Notes under the pieces: generated by a model
What the model was told of the DNA's origin: nothing
Databases searched by the model: none
What the model saw: the letters and a program-made list of their open reading frames with translations, nothing else
Made by a program: the position numbers and the translations under genes
In this document: in pieces, positions 8,009 to 15,260 of the stretch
Position numbering within the stretch: position 1 is the first letter of the stretch
Layout: each line of letters starts with the position of its first letter
Virus record (IMG/VR): IMGVR_UViG_3300032294_000457
Location: 1 to 48,708 of that record
Direction: 5' to 3' (one strand)
Origin: a virus
DNA: 48,708 nucleotides

Positions 8009-8732
8009 CGCAAAGTTGACCGTATTGTATCTCTATTATCTTAAGTGGTTTATCAGTCTTATTAGATAATTGGTGCCATTGCTCAGAATGGATGTTATGA
8101 TTTTCATGTTTATTAACAGTAATCTCTTCATGACCATTAAAGACAGTAGCAACACCTTCAGACACTAGCCAATACTCATTCCTTTTATGATGTTTCTGCA
8201 TGCTCAACGATTTACCTGGGTTTACAGTAAGCTCTTTGACTTTTACTTCATGCCCTTCTGTATGTAATATCCTATAGTATCCCCACGGCCTGTCAGTCTT
8301 AGGAGCTTTCCATTCTGATAAGATCCATGAACTAGAGTTCTTTTTATCATCTCCACCAACACCAAATACAAACTCTATGTTATCGTCAGGATAATCCATT
8401 TCAGGGATATTATCTTGTGATCTGTCTCCACCATTTGCAAATATGATCTTATTTTTGGGGAACCATTTTCTGGCTTGACGAATAGCATCCTTCGCGGTCC
8501 CATCAGAATCATCAAGAGGAACTGCCATCATGACTCTCTTAAGATTACTTAAGATGCTCAGCCTCTCTTCCAACGGAAGGAATGCTTTACCTTTTTTACG
8601 ACTTAACCATTCATCAGAGTTAACTCCAATAAAGACACGACCAAGTTCGGCTGCAGAGTTGATATAGTCGATATGACCAGAATGCAGAGGATCAAATCCT
8701 CCAGTTATCACGACAATATCATTGTTATCCAT
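7959..8732 (-). CDS. Nucleotidyltransferase fused to mannose-6-phosphate isomerase-type cupin
   Basis: This 257-residue protein has two domains. Residues 1-145 form a cytidylyltransferase-like domain: ITGGFDPLHSGH carries the HxGH signature (H17-S-G-H20), and SSSWIL at 133-138 resembles the conserved C-terminal motif of RfaE/TagD-type enzymes. Residues 149-250 form a cupin like the C-terminal part of ManC/phosphomannose isomerase type II: RPWGYYRIL, then SMQKHHKRNEYWLVSEG with metal-binding histidines, and IHSEQWHQL. It probably activates or interconverts a sugar (or another polyol) phosphate as a nucleotide donor for the adjacent glycosyltransferases. The usual partner of a ManC cupin is a GT-A guanylyltransferase, so this pairing is unusual. 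Confidence 0.78.
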   Translation of the reverse strand: MDNNDIVVITGGFDPLHSGHIDYINSAAELGRVFIGVNSDEWLSRKKGKAFLPLEERLSILSNLKRVMMAVPLDDSDGTAKDAIRQARKWFPKNKIIFANGGDRSQDNIPEMDYPDDNIEFVFGVGGDDKKNSSSWILSEWKAPKTDRPWGYYRILHTEGHEVKVKELTVNPGKSLSMQKHHKRNEYWLVSEGVATVFNGHEEITVNKHENHNIHSEQWHQLSNKTDKPLKIIEIQYGQLCDEGDIERLPNPVHVYK

Positions 8733-8743
8733 AATAATTTAGA

Positions 8744-9670
8744 TTATCCTATAAAAGTAGCATCGCTATCAAATTTAACTTCATTATCAAATTTAACTTC
8801 ATTATCAAGAGTAGCATCATTATCAAATTTAACTTCAGATAAATCTCTCCAGAATTCAGTATTTTTACATTGATTTAATATGTATTCTGATAACACTTCT
8901 TCAGGATTTAAAGAAGTAGATTTAAGTTCTTTTCTAACAGAATGCATATCTGATATACCATAAATTTTAGCATCATCTTCTTGGTGTAAATTTATTAAAT
9001 TATTAAAATCATGTTCAAAATATGGGATTTCTAAAAATTGATAAATTTTGTCCATAGTTTCTTTAGGATTATTAATTAAGTCGTCATACTCAATAAAATG
9101 TAATTGCTTTTCATAACCTTTAAGCACTGCATCTTTTAATCCAGTATAACTTTGACCTAAAATGCCATTAGCACTAGCTAATAATTCACATCTATTATCA
9201 TCAGTTAAAGACATATTATTTTTAACCAACATCTCATCCATAAAGTTAATCTTACCATTTATTTCATATGGGTTGCGTCTATGCATTGATATAAAAGATG
9301 TTAGTACTTCATCAATGCTACGTACAGGACAAAGTACTTTAGCTTGAATATCAAAATAGTTTTCGATATATTCTAGTTTATTAACCCATGCCCGATTTTT
9401 ATCAATAATTATAGGTTTATTAACATCACTATAATAATGCGCAATTGTGTTAGAGATTATTTGTTTTGCTTGATCAATCTTGGGGTAGGCTAAAAATAAT
9501 TCATCATTGGCCATGTAATTTTCTAAATTTACCATTAATCCAATAATAGGTGAACTAGGACCTGAATAAATGTCAGGATTTTGATTTAAGATTGCTGACA
9601 GCATAGTGCTACCAGATCTTGGTAAACCTGCCATAAAATAATAAGTTTTTTTATTCAATTCATTTGACAT
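8744..9670 (-). CDS. Sulfotransferase
   Basis: The protein has 308 residues. The 5'-phosphosulfate-binding loop of PAPS-dependent sulfotransferases is clear at residues 15-22 (GLPRSGST, within MAGLPRSGSTMLSAILNQNP). The 3'-phosphate-binding motif follows at about 114-132 (CPVRSIDEVLTSFISMHRR, with R117 and S125). It should transfer sulfate from PAPS to a hydroxyl or amino group, probably on a glycan made by the neighbouring glycosyltransferases. The C-terminus carries a repetitive acidic tail with EVKFD copies encoded by 18-bp tandem repeats, unlike the rest of the protein. The APS-kinase-like gene at 7215 could supply the donor. Confidence 0.82.
   Translation of the reverse strand: MSNELNKKTYYFMAGLPRSGSTMLSAILNQNPDIYSGPSSPIIGLMVNLENYMANDELFLAYPKIDQAKQIISNTIAHYYSDVNKPIIIDKNRAWVNKLEYIENYFDIQAKVLCPVRSIDEVLTSFISMHRRNPYEINGKINFMDEMLVKNNMSLTDDNRCELLASANGILGQSYTGLKDAVLKGYEKQLHFIEYDDLINNPKETMDKIYQFLEIPYFEHDFNNLINLHQEDDAKIYGISDMHSVRKELKSTSLNPEEVLSEYILNQCKNTEFWRDLSEVKFDNDATLDNEVKFDNEVKFDSDATFIG
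8767..8838 (-). repeat. Four tandem 18-bp repeats in the sulfotransferase C-terminus
   Basis: Four consecutive 18-bp units are present: TATCAAATTTAACTTCAT twice without change, one diverged unit (TATCAAGAGTAGCATCAT), and one ending in CAG. They keep the reading frame and encode a six-residue unit around EVKFD[NS]. Identical adjacent copies suggest recent slippage, so tail length may vary between relatives. Confidence 0.85.
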
Positions 9671-9681
9671 TATATTTTCCT

Positions 9682-10578
9682 TTATTGTTTATTCACTGAT
9701 TCGATAATCTTATTAATATCAAATAATTTAACATCCTCTGCAAATGGATATTCTAATTCATTACCATCAAAATCAAAATCAAATAGATAACTTCCTGGCA
9801 ATTTAAAATCGTATGGTACATCAGTACATATGTTATCATGAATATCATAACCAAATACTTTAGGACTAGTTCCATTCCATAATACAGTTGATTTTAAATT
9901 CATAGCTGCAGCAACGTGTTGTAAGCTTGAGTCGATTAATATGCGTTTTTTAGTATGCAACATTAAACTGAAAAATTCAGGTGTACTCAATGCTTGTTTA
10001 TCTGTAGCAAAGATATGCTCGGCACCTTCCAATTTTTTAGAGTTCATTTTTGTTACTTGATATATATGATAATCTTTTTTATAATGATCAACTAATTGTT
10101 GAGCTATATCAAATGGCATATCTCGTGTCCATGCATAGGGTTTAGCATCTAAAGACATCAATCCACCATTAGTGTGTATAACCATGATAGGTTTCTTTTT
10201 AGTCCAAAAACTCTTAGAAAGATTAAATTGCAAAGTATTGAACTTAACTTTAGGCAACTCTCCATCATATTTTAACCCATACATATCACACCAATTTTCT
10301 ATTAATCGTTTTTTCTTATGGACGTGATTGGTTGTATAATAAGGTTCATTATGGAAAATTATAGAATCTTTCTCGTGTACATATTCTTGATAAAAATATT
10401 GAGTTCCACCAATCATGTATACTCGATCAACAAAATCAAGATTTAAAAATACATCTGGATATGCACATACAACTATTAGTTGACGATCTGGATGATTTTT
10501 TTTGATTGCCTGTGCTACCGCAGTCGCAGCAACATGTTTACCTAATCCACCTTGGACATGAAAAATGCTATATTTCAT
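9682..10578 (-). CDS. Glycosyltransferase family 9-like (heptosyltransferase-type GT-B)
   Basis: This 298-residue protein starts MKYSIFHVQGGLGKHVAATAV, a GT-B N-terminal nucleotide-fold loop of the heptosyltransferase/ADP-heptose type. Later it has MVIHTNGG at the second domain and RILIDSSLQHVAAAMNLKSTVLWNGTSP, matching the GT9 donor-site region (DSx-x-H-xAAA, then a TxVLxG-like loop). It probably adds a sugar to the phage-made or host glycan. Its ATG immediately follows the stop of the upstream fusion enzyme with no gap, so the pair is co-translated. Donor and acceptor are unknown. Confidence 0.75.
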   Translation of the reverse strand: MKYSIFHVQGGLGKHVAATAVAQAIKKNHPDRQLIVVCAYPDVFLNLDFVDRVYMIGGTQYFYQEYVHEKDSIIFHNEPYYTTNHVHKKKRLIENWCDMYGLKYDGELPKVKFNTLQFNLSKSFWTKKKPIMVIHTNGGLMSLDAKPYAWTRDMPFDIAQQLVDHYKKDYHIYQVTKMNSKKLEGAEHIFATDKQALSTPEFFSLMLHTKKRILIDSSLQHVAAAMNLKSTVLWNGTSPKVFGYDIHDNICTDVPYDFKLPGSYLFDFDFDGNELEYPFAEDVKLFDINKIIESVNKQ

Positions 10579-11871
10579 TTAATTCACTCTTTCTAAAACG
10601 GTAAACCCGTTATTATTTGTTTTATAAATTTTAAATCGCCATTCAGGATGATCGACTAAAAATTCTATTATAGCCGACAACAAACCTTTATTATCTATAC
10701 CAACTTCACCACGTAATCCAAATGTATGGGTATCATGAAACGCAATATATTTTTTCACTTTCCCAGCATGAAGATTTAATTCTTGTTTTAATTGATTGTA
10801 AATATGCAATGTATCAATGAACAACATATCTGTTTCATCAATTTCAATTGCTAAAACGTTAGCTTTTATATATTTTACATTCTTACCAGCTATTTTAGCA
10901 ATATTAAATAAATCAGAAACTGTTTTGTTTAACTCAATATCATAAGACACTAATTCTACATTAGAATTTAACAATGCTCTAGTGCTGACTCCTGTGCGGA
11001 CTCCCATCTCTGTCACATGTCTACATTCTTTAGCTAGATCATATAATATATGTACGTTTTCGTATATGTCACTAGGTTGAATCTTGGCTCTTTGGTACTC
11101 ATTTGCTAAGATATTTATATACTTATTTTTTGACTCACGTTTGTCTTGAAATTGCTTGACTATATCTCGGCATATACTCCAATTTTCGTTATTAAAAAAA
11201 TCAGCATATTTCATAAGATTTATAGAATCTAATTCTATGCGCTTAGATATTTCACTATTAGGATCTTCGAAAGTTTTAAGTGTCCCTGATATTTCGCCCT
11301 TAATTTTATTACTGTTAAGTGTATAGACTTTATCAGCATGCTGTGTTAGATAATCATCTCCATACCATACTTTATATAAGCTAGGAATTAATTTATAAGT
11401 TTTTCTGTGTATAAACATACAGATGCCAAATGCCCAGGCCTGCCCGCCTATAGGTGACTTGCGATCATAATTCAAATCAACTATTTCTTCTTTAGTGTCA
11501 ATATAATCATCTATCTTATAGTTATCTTTATACCCTCTGAGATTTACCCCTATCATTTCTCCAGGTTTTAGATTAAAATTATTAACGGTGTTAAAAACAT
11601 CATCATCGATAAATATATCATCATTGACAAATGCCACAACATCTGTCGTTGACCTCAAATATCCTTCGTTCCAAGCTGGATTGACAAATATATTATATCC
11701 ATAACAAACTAATTCTATCTTGCTGTTGTCCAATATAGGATCAGTAGGACGTTTTTTTGGATTATTATCAATTAGGATAATCTTTTTAACTAAAGGATTT
11801 TGTACATATTTTTGTAGTTTATCGACAACACCTTCTACAACCCACATGGTAGGAATAACTAAATCAATCAT
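10579..11871 (-). CDS. Glycosyltransferase (GT-A)-methyltransferase fusion
   Basis: The protein has 430 residues. Residues 1-230 look like a family 2 glycosyltransferase: MIDLVIPTMW at the first strand, IILIDNNP, and the metal motif FVNDDIFID at D84-D85, then a GQAWAFGICMFIHR acceptor-side segment. From about residue 265 a methyltransferase-like Rossmann domain begins, with VTEMGVRTGVSTRALL as glycine motif I, LVSYDIEL, and DMLFIDTLH, resembling the Methyltransf_24/cephalosporin-hydroxylase-like group. The joined enzymes may add and then O-methylate a sugar. Its start overlaps the upstream glycosyltransferase by four bases (ATGA). Confidence 0.72.
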   Translation of the reverse strand: MIDLVIPTMWVVEGVVDKLQKYVQNPLVKKIILIDNNPKKRPTDPILDNSKIELVCYGYNIFVNPAWNEGYLRSTTDVVAFVNDDIFIDDDVFNTVNNFNLKPGEMIGVNLRGYKDNYKIDDYIDTKEEIVDLNYDRKSPIGGQAWAFGICMFIHRKTYKLIPSLYKVWYGDDYLTQHADKVYTLNSNKIKGEISGTLKTFEDPNSEISKRIELDSINLMKYADFFNNENWSICRDIVKQFQDKRESKNKYINILANEYQRAKIQPSDIYENVHILYDLAKECRHVTEMGVRTGVSTRALLNSNVELVSYDIELNKTVSDLFNIAKIAGKNVKYIKANVLAIEIDETDMLFIDTLHIYNQLKQELNLHAGKVKKYIAFHDTHTFGLRGEVGIDNKGLLSAIIEFLVDHPEWRFKIYKTNNNGFTVLERVN

Positions 11872-12512
11872 AGATTTCTACTTTTCTTGAAATCGCCCTG
11901 ATACATCTTATTGCCGATATGTGATACAGTATGACTAGGATCACACCAAATAGTATAACCTAGTTCTATGATTTTTTTACTGAGAGTGATATCTTCACCG
12001 ATAAAGTTACCATTTTGATAGGTATACTCGCAGATGTTCTTTAATTTCTTATTTCTAAAAATCAATTCTGCATTTGATTCCCAGAGATCCACGACGACCG
12101 ATCGTGATAATTTTAAAAAACCTGTGCCAGTTTTATTGAGTTTAATATAACCATCTGTAGGATCTGCTTCTTGATTTTCCATCGGGTAAACATTATAACT
12201 TATTTCTTTATCACCTTTATTAACGACTGGAACTGATATTACATCTTTTTCTGACAACAATATATTAATTAAGACAGATGCATCCCAATATTCATCATCA
12301 TCGATGAACACCATAGCATCGTCTTTTGATTTGTAGGAGAGGGCAAATAATTCATTTCTAGCCATTGGTAATATGCTTTCATTGGCCAGAAATACACAAC
12401 GGATATCTAGGTCATTTTTCAGACCTAATTTGATAGATTCACAAAGACTGTGAACAAAATGTGCATCAACTTTTTGATCTAAACATGGTGTAGCTATTAA
12501 TATTTTTTTCAT
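11868..12512 (-). CDS. GT-A glycosyltransferase-like protein
   Basis: The 214-residue protein is the first gene of the glycan operon. It has the GT-A opening MKKILIATPCLDQKVDAHFV, a candidate donor-site asparagine/arginine turn (MARNELFALS), and the DxD metal motif in MVFIDDDEYW (D71-D73). GTGFLKLSR and a C-terminal GEDITLSKKIIELGYTIWCDPS match acceptor-side and catalytic regions of phage-type glycosyltransferases that process a rare glycan. It is preceded by an exact late promoter octamer about 50 nt upstream, so it is probably expressed with the virion genes. Sugar and acceptor are unknown. Confidence 0.75.
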   Translation of the reverse strand: MKKILIATPCLDQKVDAHFVHSLCESIKLGLKNDLDIRCVFLANESILPMARNELFALSYKSKDDAMVFIDDDEYWDASVLINILLSEKDVISVPVVNKGDKEISYNVYPMENQEADPTDGYIKLNKTGTGFLKLSRSVVVDLWESNAELIFRNKKLKNICEYTYQNGNFIGEDITLSKKIIELGYTIWCDPSHTVSHIGNKMYQGDFKKSRNL

Positions 12513-12563
12513 AATATACTCAAAGATATAATTTAGTTTATGATATGATTATACATCATATTG

Positions 12564-12571
12564 TATTTATA
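12564..12571 (-). promoter_or_regulatory. T4-type late promoter octamer TATAAATA
   Basis: The exact octamer lies in the 137-nt gap between the terminator at 12597-12633 and the first gene of the glycan operon, ending 51 nt before that ATG. It makes the operon 12512-7215 an independent late unit. Confidence 0.75.
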
Positions 12572-12596
12572 ATACAATTATTTTATAACAAAGCAT

Positions 12597-12633
12597 AAAA
12601 AAGGAGATCATATACTATTATATATGATCTCCT
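12597..12633 (-). terminator. Intrinsic terminator after the 17-residue-repeat fibre gene
   Basis: A perfect 13-bp stem (AGGAGATCATATA with its reverse complement, 12602-12614 and 12621-12633) encloses a 6-nt loop. On the minus strand it is followed by a run of six U. It starts 16 nt after the stop codon of the fibre gene and should end that transcript. The other strand has no U tract, so it acts in one direction. Confidence 0.9.
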
Positions 12634-12649
12634 AATTTAAGTACAATTA

Positions 12650-14590
12650 TTATGCTTCTAAAGCTTCAACCCTTGCTTTTAATGCATCTATTTCAGTAGA
12701 AAGCTCTTTAACAGCATTTACTAAAACTGGAATTAAATAATCCGATGTTAACACTAGTTTATCAGGATTATCCGCTGAAGCAATAACTTTAGAATTTCCT
12801 TCTAATTCAGATATCTCTTGAGCAGAGAAACCATAACGTCGTTTACCTTCAGGATCTGTTAAACAACCAGTTTGTCTATCTTTAAATGCAAAGGTAATTG
12901 GATTAATTCCTTGTAAGAAACCACGACCATGTGGGACTGTTCCAAATATGCATTTATCTCGTATATCAGATATTGTTGTCCATCCGGTTTGAATCAACGC
13001 ACATGAATGCGCAGAGTTACCCATAATGATGAAGTTAGACTGAGTAGTAATACTGCATAAACCTGCTGCAGCACATGTACCAGCTTTACATCCAAAGAAC
13101 AAGTTGTTACATCCAGTAGTATTACAGCATCCTGCATTTTGACCTATAGCAATGTTATAACCACCAAATTGTTCAGTCAATCTTCCAGCATATGCGCCAA
13201 GGAATATATTGTGACCACCATTTGTTACAGCTTGTCCTGCGTTTTGACCTATAGCAATGTTGTTGCTACCTATATTATTTGATCTACCAGCACAACGACC
13301 TAAGAATACATTGTCATTAGAAGCAGCTGCACAACCAGCGAATTGACCTACAGCAATATTATGAGAACCACATGCATTTGTTGCTGCACAATGACCCGCC
13401 ACAAAGTTATAACCTCCAAACCCATTGCAACGCCCAGCAGATACACCTAAAAATACATTAAATGCACCGCCAGTACTACACTGACCAGCACAAGCTCCAA
13501 TAAATGTATTACCGTTTCCAGTCGTATTACCACGACCAGCGTATCTACCCGCGATAAAGTTGCAGCTTCCGGCAGTATTGTTGTAACCTCCACATTGACC
13601 AAAGAAAATGTTGTGATTACCAGTAGAGTTCTGTGAACCAGATAATCGGCCAGCAAAGAAGTTATAACAGCCACTAGTATTATTTCGACCTGAGCTTTGG
13701 CCAACAAAGAAGTTGTGACAACCAGTAGTGTTGGTCGATCCAGCTCTATCACCTAAGAATGTATTGTAACTTCCAAAACTTGTAGCACAACCAGCACAGT
13801 TACCAACAAAGATATTACCTGTGCCAGTGGTGTGGTTGGCACCAGCATAAAAACCAATAGCTAAATTATTGCTTCCAGTAGTATGTGTATTACCAGCACA
13901 GAATCCAGCAAAGAAGTTGCTCCAACCAGTAGTATTTGCAGCACCAGCACGGAATCCAAGGAATACATTGTGACGTGCAGTAGTATTAGAACAACCAGCA
14001 TATCTACCAATGAAGGTGTTATTCTGACCAGTAGTATTTGCATTACCAGCATTACCACCCGCAAAGAAGTTATCATTGCCACTACCACCATTGCCACTTA
14101 GACAGCTAGTGATGTTTCGTGTGCCGCATTGATTAAATACAGCAGCGCCGCCGCCAACACCTGAAGCACCAGCAACACCGGTCGCACCATTTATACCAGC
14201 AGTACCAGTTGCACCACTTGCGCCTCGAGCACCAGGAGCACCTTGTTCACCTGTAGCTCCAGCTGCACCAGGAGCACCTTCTGGACCAGCAACGCCAGTT
14301 GCACCAGCTGCACCAGGAGCACCTTCTGGACCAGCAACACCAGTAGCACCATCAGCTCCATTTGCACCTACACCAGTTGCACCAGCAACACCAGTTGCAC
14401 CAGCAGCACCAGCAGCACCAGTTGCACCAGTACCAGCACCTTCTTTTTCTAGCGGATATCCACCAGGTGTCGATCCATCCATGACAACAAGTGTATCTTT
14501 AGTTGTATCGTAAAAAATCTCACCAGCTGCACCTGTAACTGATGCTAGGTTTGCTGTGGTATCTCTTCTGTGTTGTAGCGTTTTTGCCAT
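12650..14590 (-). CDS. Tail fibre: Mtd-N-like head, collagen-like stalk, 17-residue repeats, S74-like tail
   Basis: This 646-residue fibre has four parts. Residues 4-48 (LQHRRDTTANLAS, GEIFYDTT, LVVMDGSTPGGYPL) match the N-terminal virion-anchoring domain seen in many phage fibres. Residues 52-146 are Gly-X-Y repeats with GAT, GAP and GAA. Residues 174-511 are about twenty copies of a 17-residue unit with consensus N-[FI]-x-x-G-x-x-A-G-x-x-N-T-T-G-x-x. From residue 540, SDIRDKCIFGTVPHG and RRYGFSAQEISE form an S74-like chaperone region ending in a short coiled coil. It has 26 cysteines, mostly at variable repeat positions, unusual for a fibre. A strong terminator follows and a late promoter precedes. 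Confidence 0.82.
   Translation of the reverse strand: MAKTLQHRRDTTANLASVTGAAGEIFYDTTKDTLVVMDGSTPGGYPLEKEGAGTGATGAAGAAGATGVAGATGVGANGADGATGVAGPEGAPGAAGATGVAGPEGAPGAAGATGEQGAPGARGASGATGTAGINGATGVAGASGVGGGAAVFNQCGTRNITSCLSGNGGSGNDNFFAGGNAGNANTTGQNNTFIGRYAGCSNTTARHNVFLGFRAGAANTTGWSNFFAGFCAGNTHTTGSNNLAIGFYAGANHTTGTGNIFVGNCAGCATSFGSYNTFLGDRAGSTNTTGCHNFFVGQSSGRNNTSGCYNFFAGRLSGSQNSTGNHNIFFGQCGGYNNTAGSCNFIAGRYAGRGNTTGNGNTFIGACAGQCSTGGAFNVFLGVSAGRCNGFGGYNFVAGHCAATNACGSHNIAVGQFAGCAAASNDNVFLGRCAGRSNNIGSNNIAIGQNAGQAVTNGGHNIFLGAYAGRLTEQFGGYNIAIGQNAGCCNTTGCNNLFFGCKAGTCAAAGLCSITTQSNFIIMGNSAHSCALIQTGWTTISDIRDKCIFGTVPHGRGFLQGINPITFAFKDRQTGCLTDPEGKRRYGFSAQEISELEGNSKVIASADNPDKLVLTSDYLIPVLVNAVKELSTEIDALKARVEALEA
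13058..14071 (-). repeat. About twenty 51-bp (17-residue) coding repeats
   Basis: The region encodes residues 174-511 of the fibre as back-to-back 17-residue units centred on NxFxGxxAGxxNTTG. Units diverge at variable sites, often to Cys, while Gly, Ala and Asn positions are kept. This pattern indicates a repetitive beta structure maintained at protein level, not a recent DNA expansion. Confidence 0.85.
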
Positions 14591-14664
14591 TTTTTTACTC
14601 CGAAAATTTGTTAATTAGTTTAAGCTATTACAAAACTTCAATCAAATCTGATTCTGTTATATAT

Positions 14665-14672
14665 TATTTATA
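14665..14672 (-). promoter_or_regulatory. T4-type late promoter octamer TATAAATA
   Basis: The exact octamer on the minus strand, in the 98-nt gap, ends 74 nt before the ATG of the 17-residue-repeat fibre. With the terminator at 12597-12633 it defines a single-gene late transcript. Confidence 0.72.
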
Positions 14673-14688
14673 ATGAATAAAGTCTCAC

Positions 14689-15105
14689 TTAGTACCCATA
14701 TGTGATCTTATCAAGGTTTGTCCTATTAGTAAATGAACCACTTACTATAGTAACGATCAATGTGCTTCCGTCCCAACTATCTACATTGCCTTCAGCTGGG
14801 TTTTGTGGACCTACACCTGCAGTATCCACGGTAATATTTTGGCCAACTAATGAGCTAAAGTCAATAGTATCATACCAGAACTCACCAACATATAGATAAG
14901 CTTTACCGACTGGGATAGCACCATTATCTGCATTAGTGTATGAATGGAACTGTGATGTACCATTACTTGTAACAGTGGTACCACCAATACGGGCTTTAAC
15001 TCCCTGACGAAGCCACTTGATAGCTGTGGATCCAGCAGAAGTTGGAGTTATCTTGACTGATACTACAGTCCCATTGGTTGTCGCTGTCGCTGAGAATACT
15101 GCCAT
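14689..15105 (-). CDS. Small virion-associated protein, function unknown
   Basis: The 138-residue protein is rich in Thr, Ser, Gly and Val, begins MAVFSATATTNGTVVSVKIT, and is predicted by eye to be mostly beta strand (VGEFWYDTIDFSSLVG, STLIVTIVSGSF). It has no signal peptide. It lies 17 nt after the long collagen-like fibre and before the next fibre, so a structural or decoration role in the tail is likely. I do not recognise a family. Confidence 0.6.
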   Translation of the reverse strand: MAVFSATATTNGTVVSVKITPTSAGSTAIKWLRQGVKARIGGTTVTSNGTSQFHSYTNADNGAIPVGKAYLYVGEFWYDTIDFSSLVGQNITVDTAGVGPQNPAEGNVDSWDGSTLIVTIVSGSFTNRTNLDKITYGY

Positions 15106-15122
15106 TTTATTTTTCCTTTACG

Positions 15123-15260
15123 TTATACCTCTAACTCTAAGTCTTCTGTACCAGAACCAGACATTAAATCTTCAGTTCCAGACATTGACATTAAATCATC
15201 ATCCGTTAAATCAATTGTACCAGAACCTGTTTGTAAATCTTCTGTACCAGATAATGACAT
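15123..15260 (-). repeat. SGTEDL coding repeats at fibre C-terminus
   Basis: The final 45 codons contain several degenerate copies of a unit built on DLMS-x-SGTEDL ([22 protein letters not shown] and shorter SGTEDL forms). The stretch is strongly acidic and lies outside the Gly-X-Y region. It may be a binding tail for another tail protein. Confidence 0.75.

Noticed and set aside
11112-11119. Exact TATAAATA octamer inside the glycosyltransferase-methyltransferase fusion gene
   Set aside because: It is mid-gene with no nearby start downstream and is likely chance in AT-rich coding sequence.
12650-14590. Cys-rich fibre as the main radical SAM substrate
   Set aside because: It lies about 7 kb from the cassette under its own promoter and terminator, and its cysteines lack a strict motif; the CHxS-tailed protein inside the cassette is a better candidate.
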